Source: Winogradskyella sediminis
GTDB taxonomy: Bacteria > Bacteroidota > Bacteroidia > Flavobacteriales > Flavobacteriaceae
Assembly (NCBI RefSeq): GCF_003387355.1
Contig: NZ_QUNH01000002.1
Coordinates: forward strand, 1,121,986-1,185,985
Length of the DNA stretch: 64,000 nucleotides
Reading direction: 5' to 3'
In this document: positions 63,993 through 64,000 of the stretch, piece after piece
Numbering within the stretch: position 1 is the stretch's first letter
Layout: each line of letters opens with the position of its first letter
The notes under the pieces: model-generated
Databases searched by the model: none
What the model saw: only the letters and a program-made list of their open reading frames with translations
Told to the model about the DNA's origin: nothing
Translations under genes and position numbers: made by a program

Positions 63993-64000
63993 ATGACCTA
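63993..64000 (+). CDS. possible start of a gene at the right edge (menC would fit)
   Basis: ATGACCTA at the window edge could open a frame beginning Met-Thr-Tyr. menC (o-succinylbenzoate synthase) would be expected near here after menA. Only eight bases are visible, so this is only a flag for the boundary. Confidence 0.2.

Overview
This window looks like a chromosomal segment of a marine-type Flavobacteriaceae bacterium (phylum Bacteroidota); the genus cannot be fixed from the sequence. The grounds are a low G+C content, four secreted proteins ending in a type IX secretion (Por/T9SS) sorting domain, flavobacterial -7 boxes (TAnnTTTG) with hardly any Shine-Dalgarno signals, a menaquinone pathway split into menI-F-D and menB-A blocks, and several families typical of the group (YifB, DUF2853, CvfB, YtxH, choice-of-anchor I). 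I saw no rRNA, tRNA, CRISPR array, prophage or insertion sequence. Nearly all of the window is coding.

Layout. 1-9.4 kb: a TraB/GumN-type secreted protein that runs off the left edge, an aldose-epimerase-like protein, PabB, an unrecognised 229-residue protein, TilS and adenine deaminase. 9.4-28 kb: an outward-facing region with a fibronectin-type T9SS protein, a CocE-type lipoprotein hydrolase, a YheT hydrolase, a membrane protein, a 1357-residue metallophosphoesterase and a 2612-residue leucine-rich-repeat/jelly-roll/FN3 protein. 28-29 kb: about 1 kb without a convincing gene but with several hairpins and terminators. 29-35.3 kb: YifB, then a tight operon of a DUF2891 protein, an NRAMP-fold transporter lacking the metal-binding motifs, and 5-oxoprolinase PxpA-PxpB-PxpC. 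35.3-37.4 kb: a small membrane-anchored protein, a 7TM protein and an overlapping HisKA_3 histidine kinase. 37.4-45.2 kb, mostly minus strand: an RluA-type pseudouridine synthase, a four-helix-bundle cassette, PanB, serine dehydratase, a collagen-like lipoprotein and a choice-of-anchor I T9SS protein. 45.5-55.4 kb: DnaK, an RlmI-type methyltransferase, a nitronate-monooxygenase-like enzyme, a YtxH protein, and a seven-PAS hybrid-type sensory kinase with its CheY-like partner. 55.4-64 kb: an esterase facing the menaquinone genes menI-menF-menD, then DUF2853, CvfB, a small unknown, menB, menA and a metallo-beta-lactamase-fold hydrolase; menC and menE are probably just beyond the right edge.

How the genes work together. 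The men genes convert chorismate to demethylmenaquinone, with MenI as the likely DHNA-CoA thioesterase; menC and menE are the missing steps. The PxpABC operon hydrolyses 5-oxoproline to glutamate, and its neighbouring transporter has replaced the DPGN and MPH metal-ligand motifs, so a non-metal substrate is plausible. The four T9SS cargo proteins point to surface adhesion or polymer processing. The most unusual items are the non-canonical NRAMP in the 5-oxoprolinase operon, the repeat-flanked four-helix-bundle cassette, a perfect 10-bp inverted repeat in the leader of the choice-of-anchor I gene, the duplicated two-module blocks in the phosphoesterase and in the PAS kinase, and the structured non-coding interval at 28 kb.
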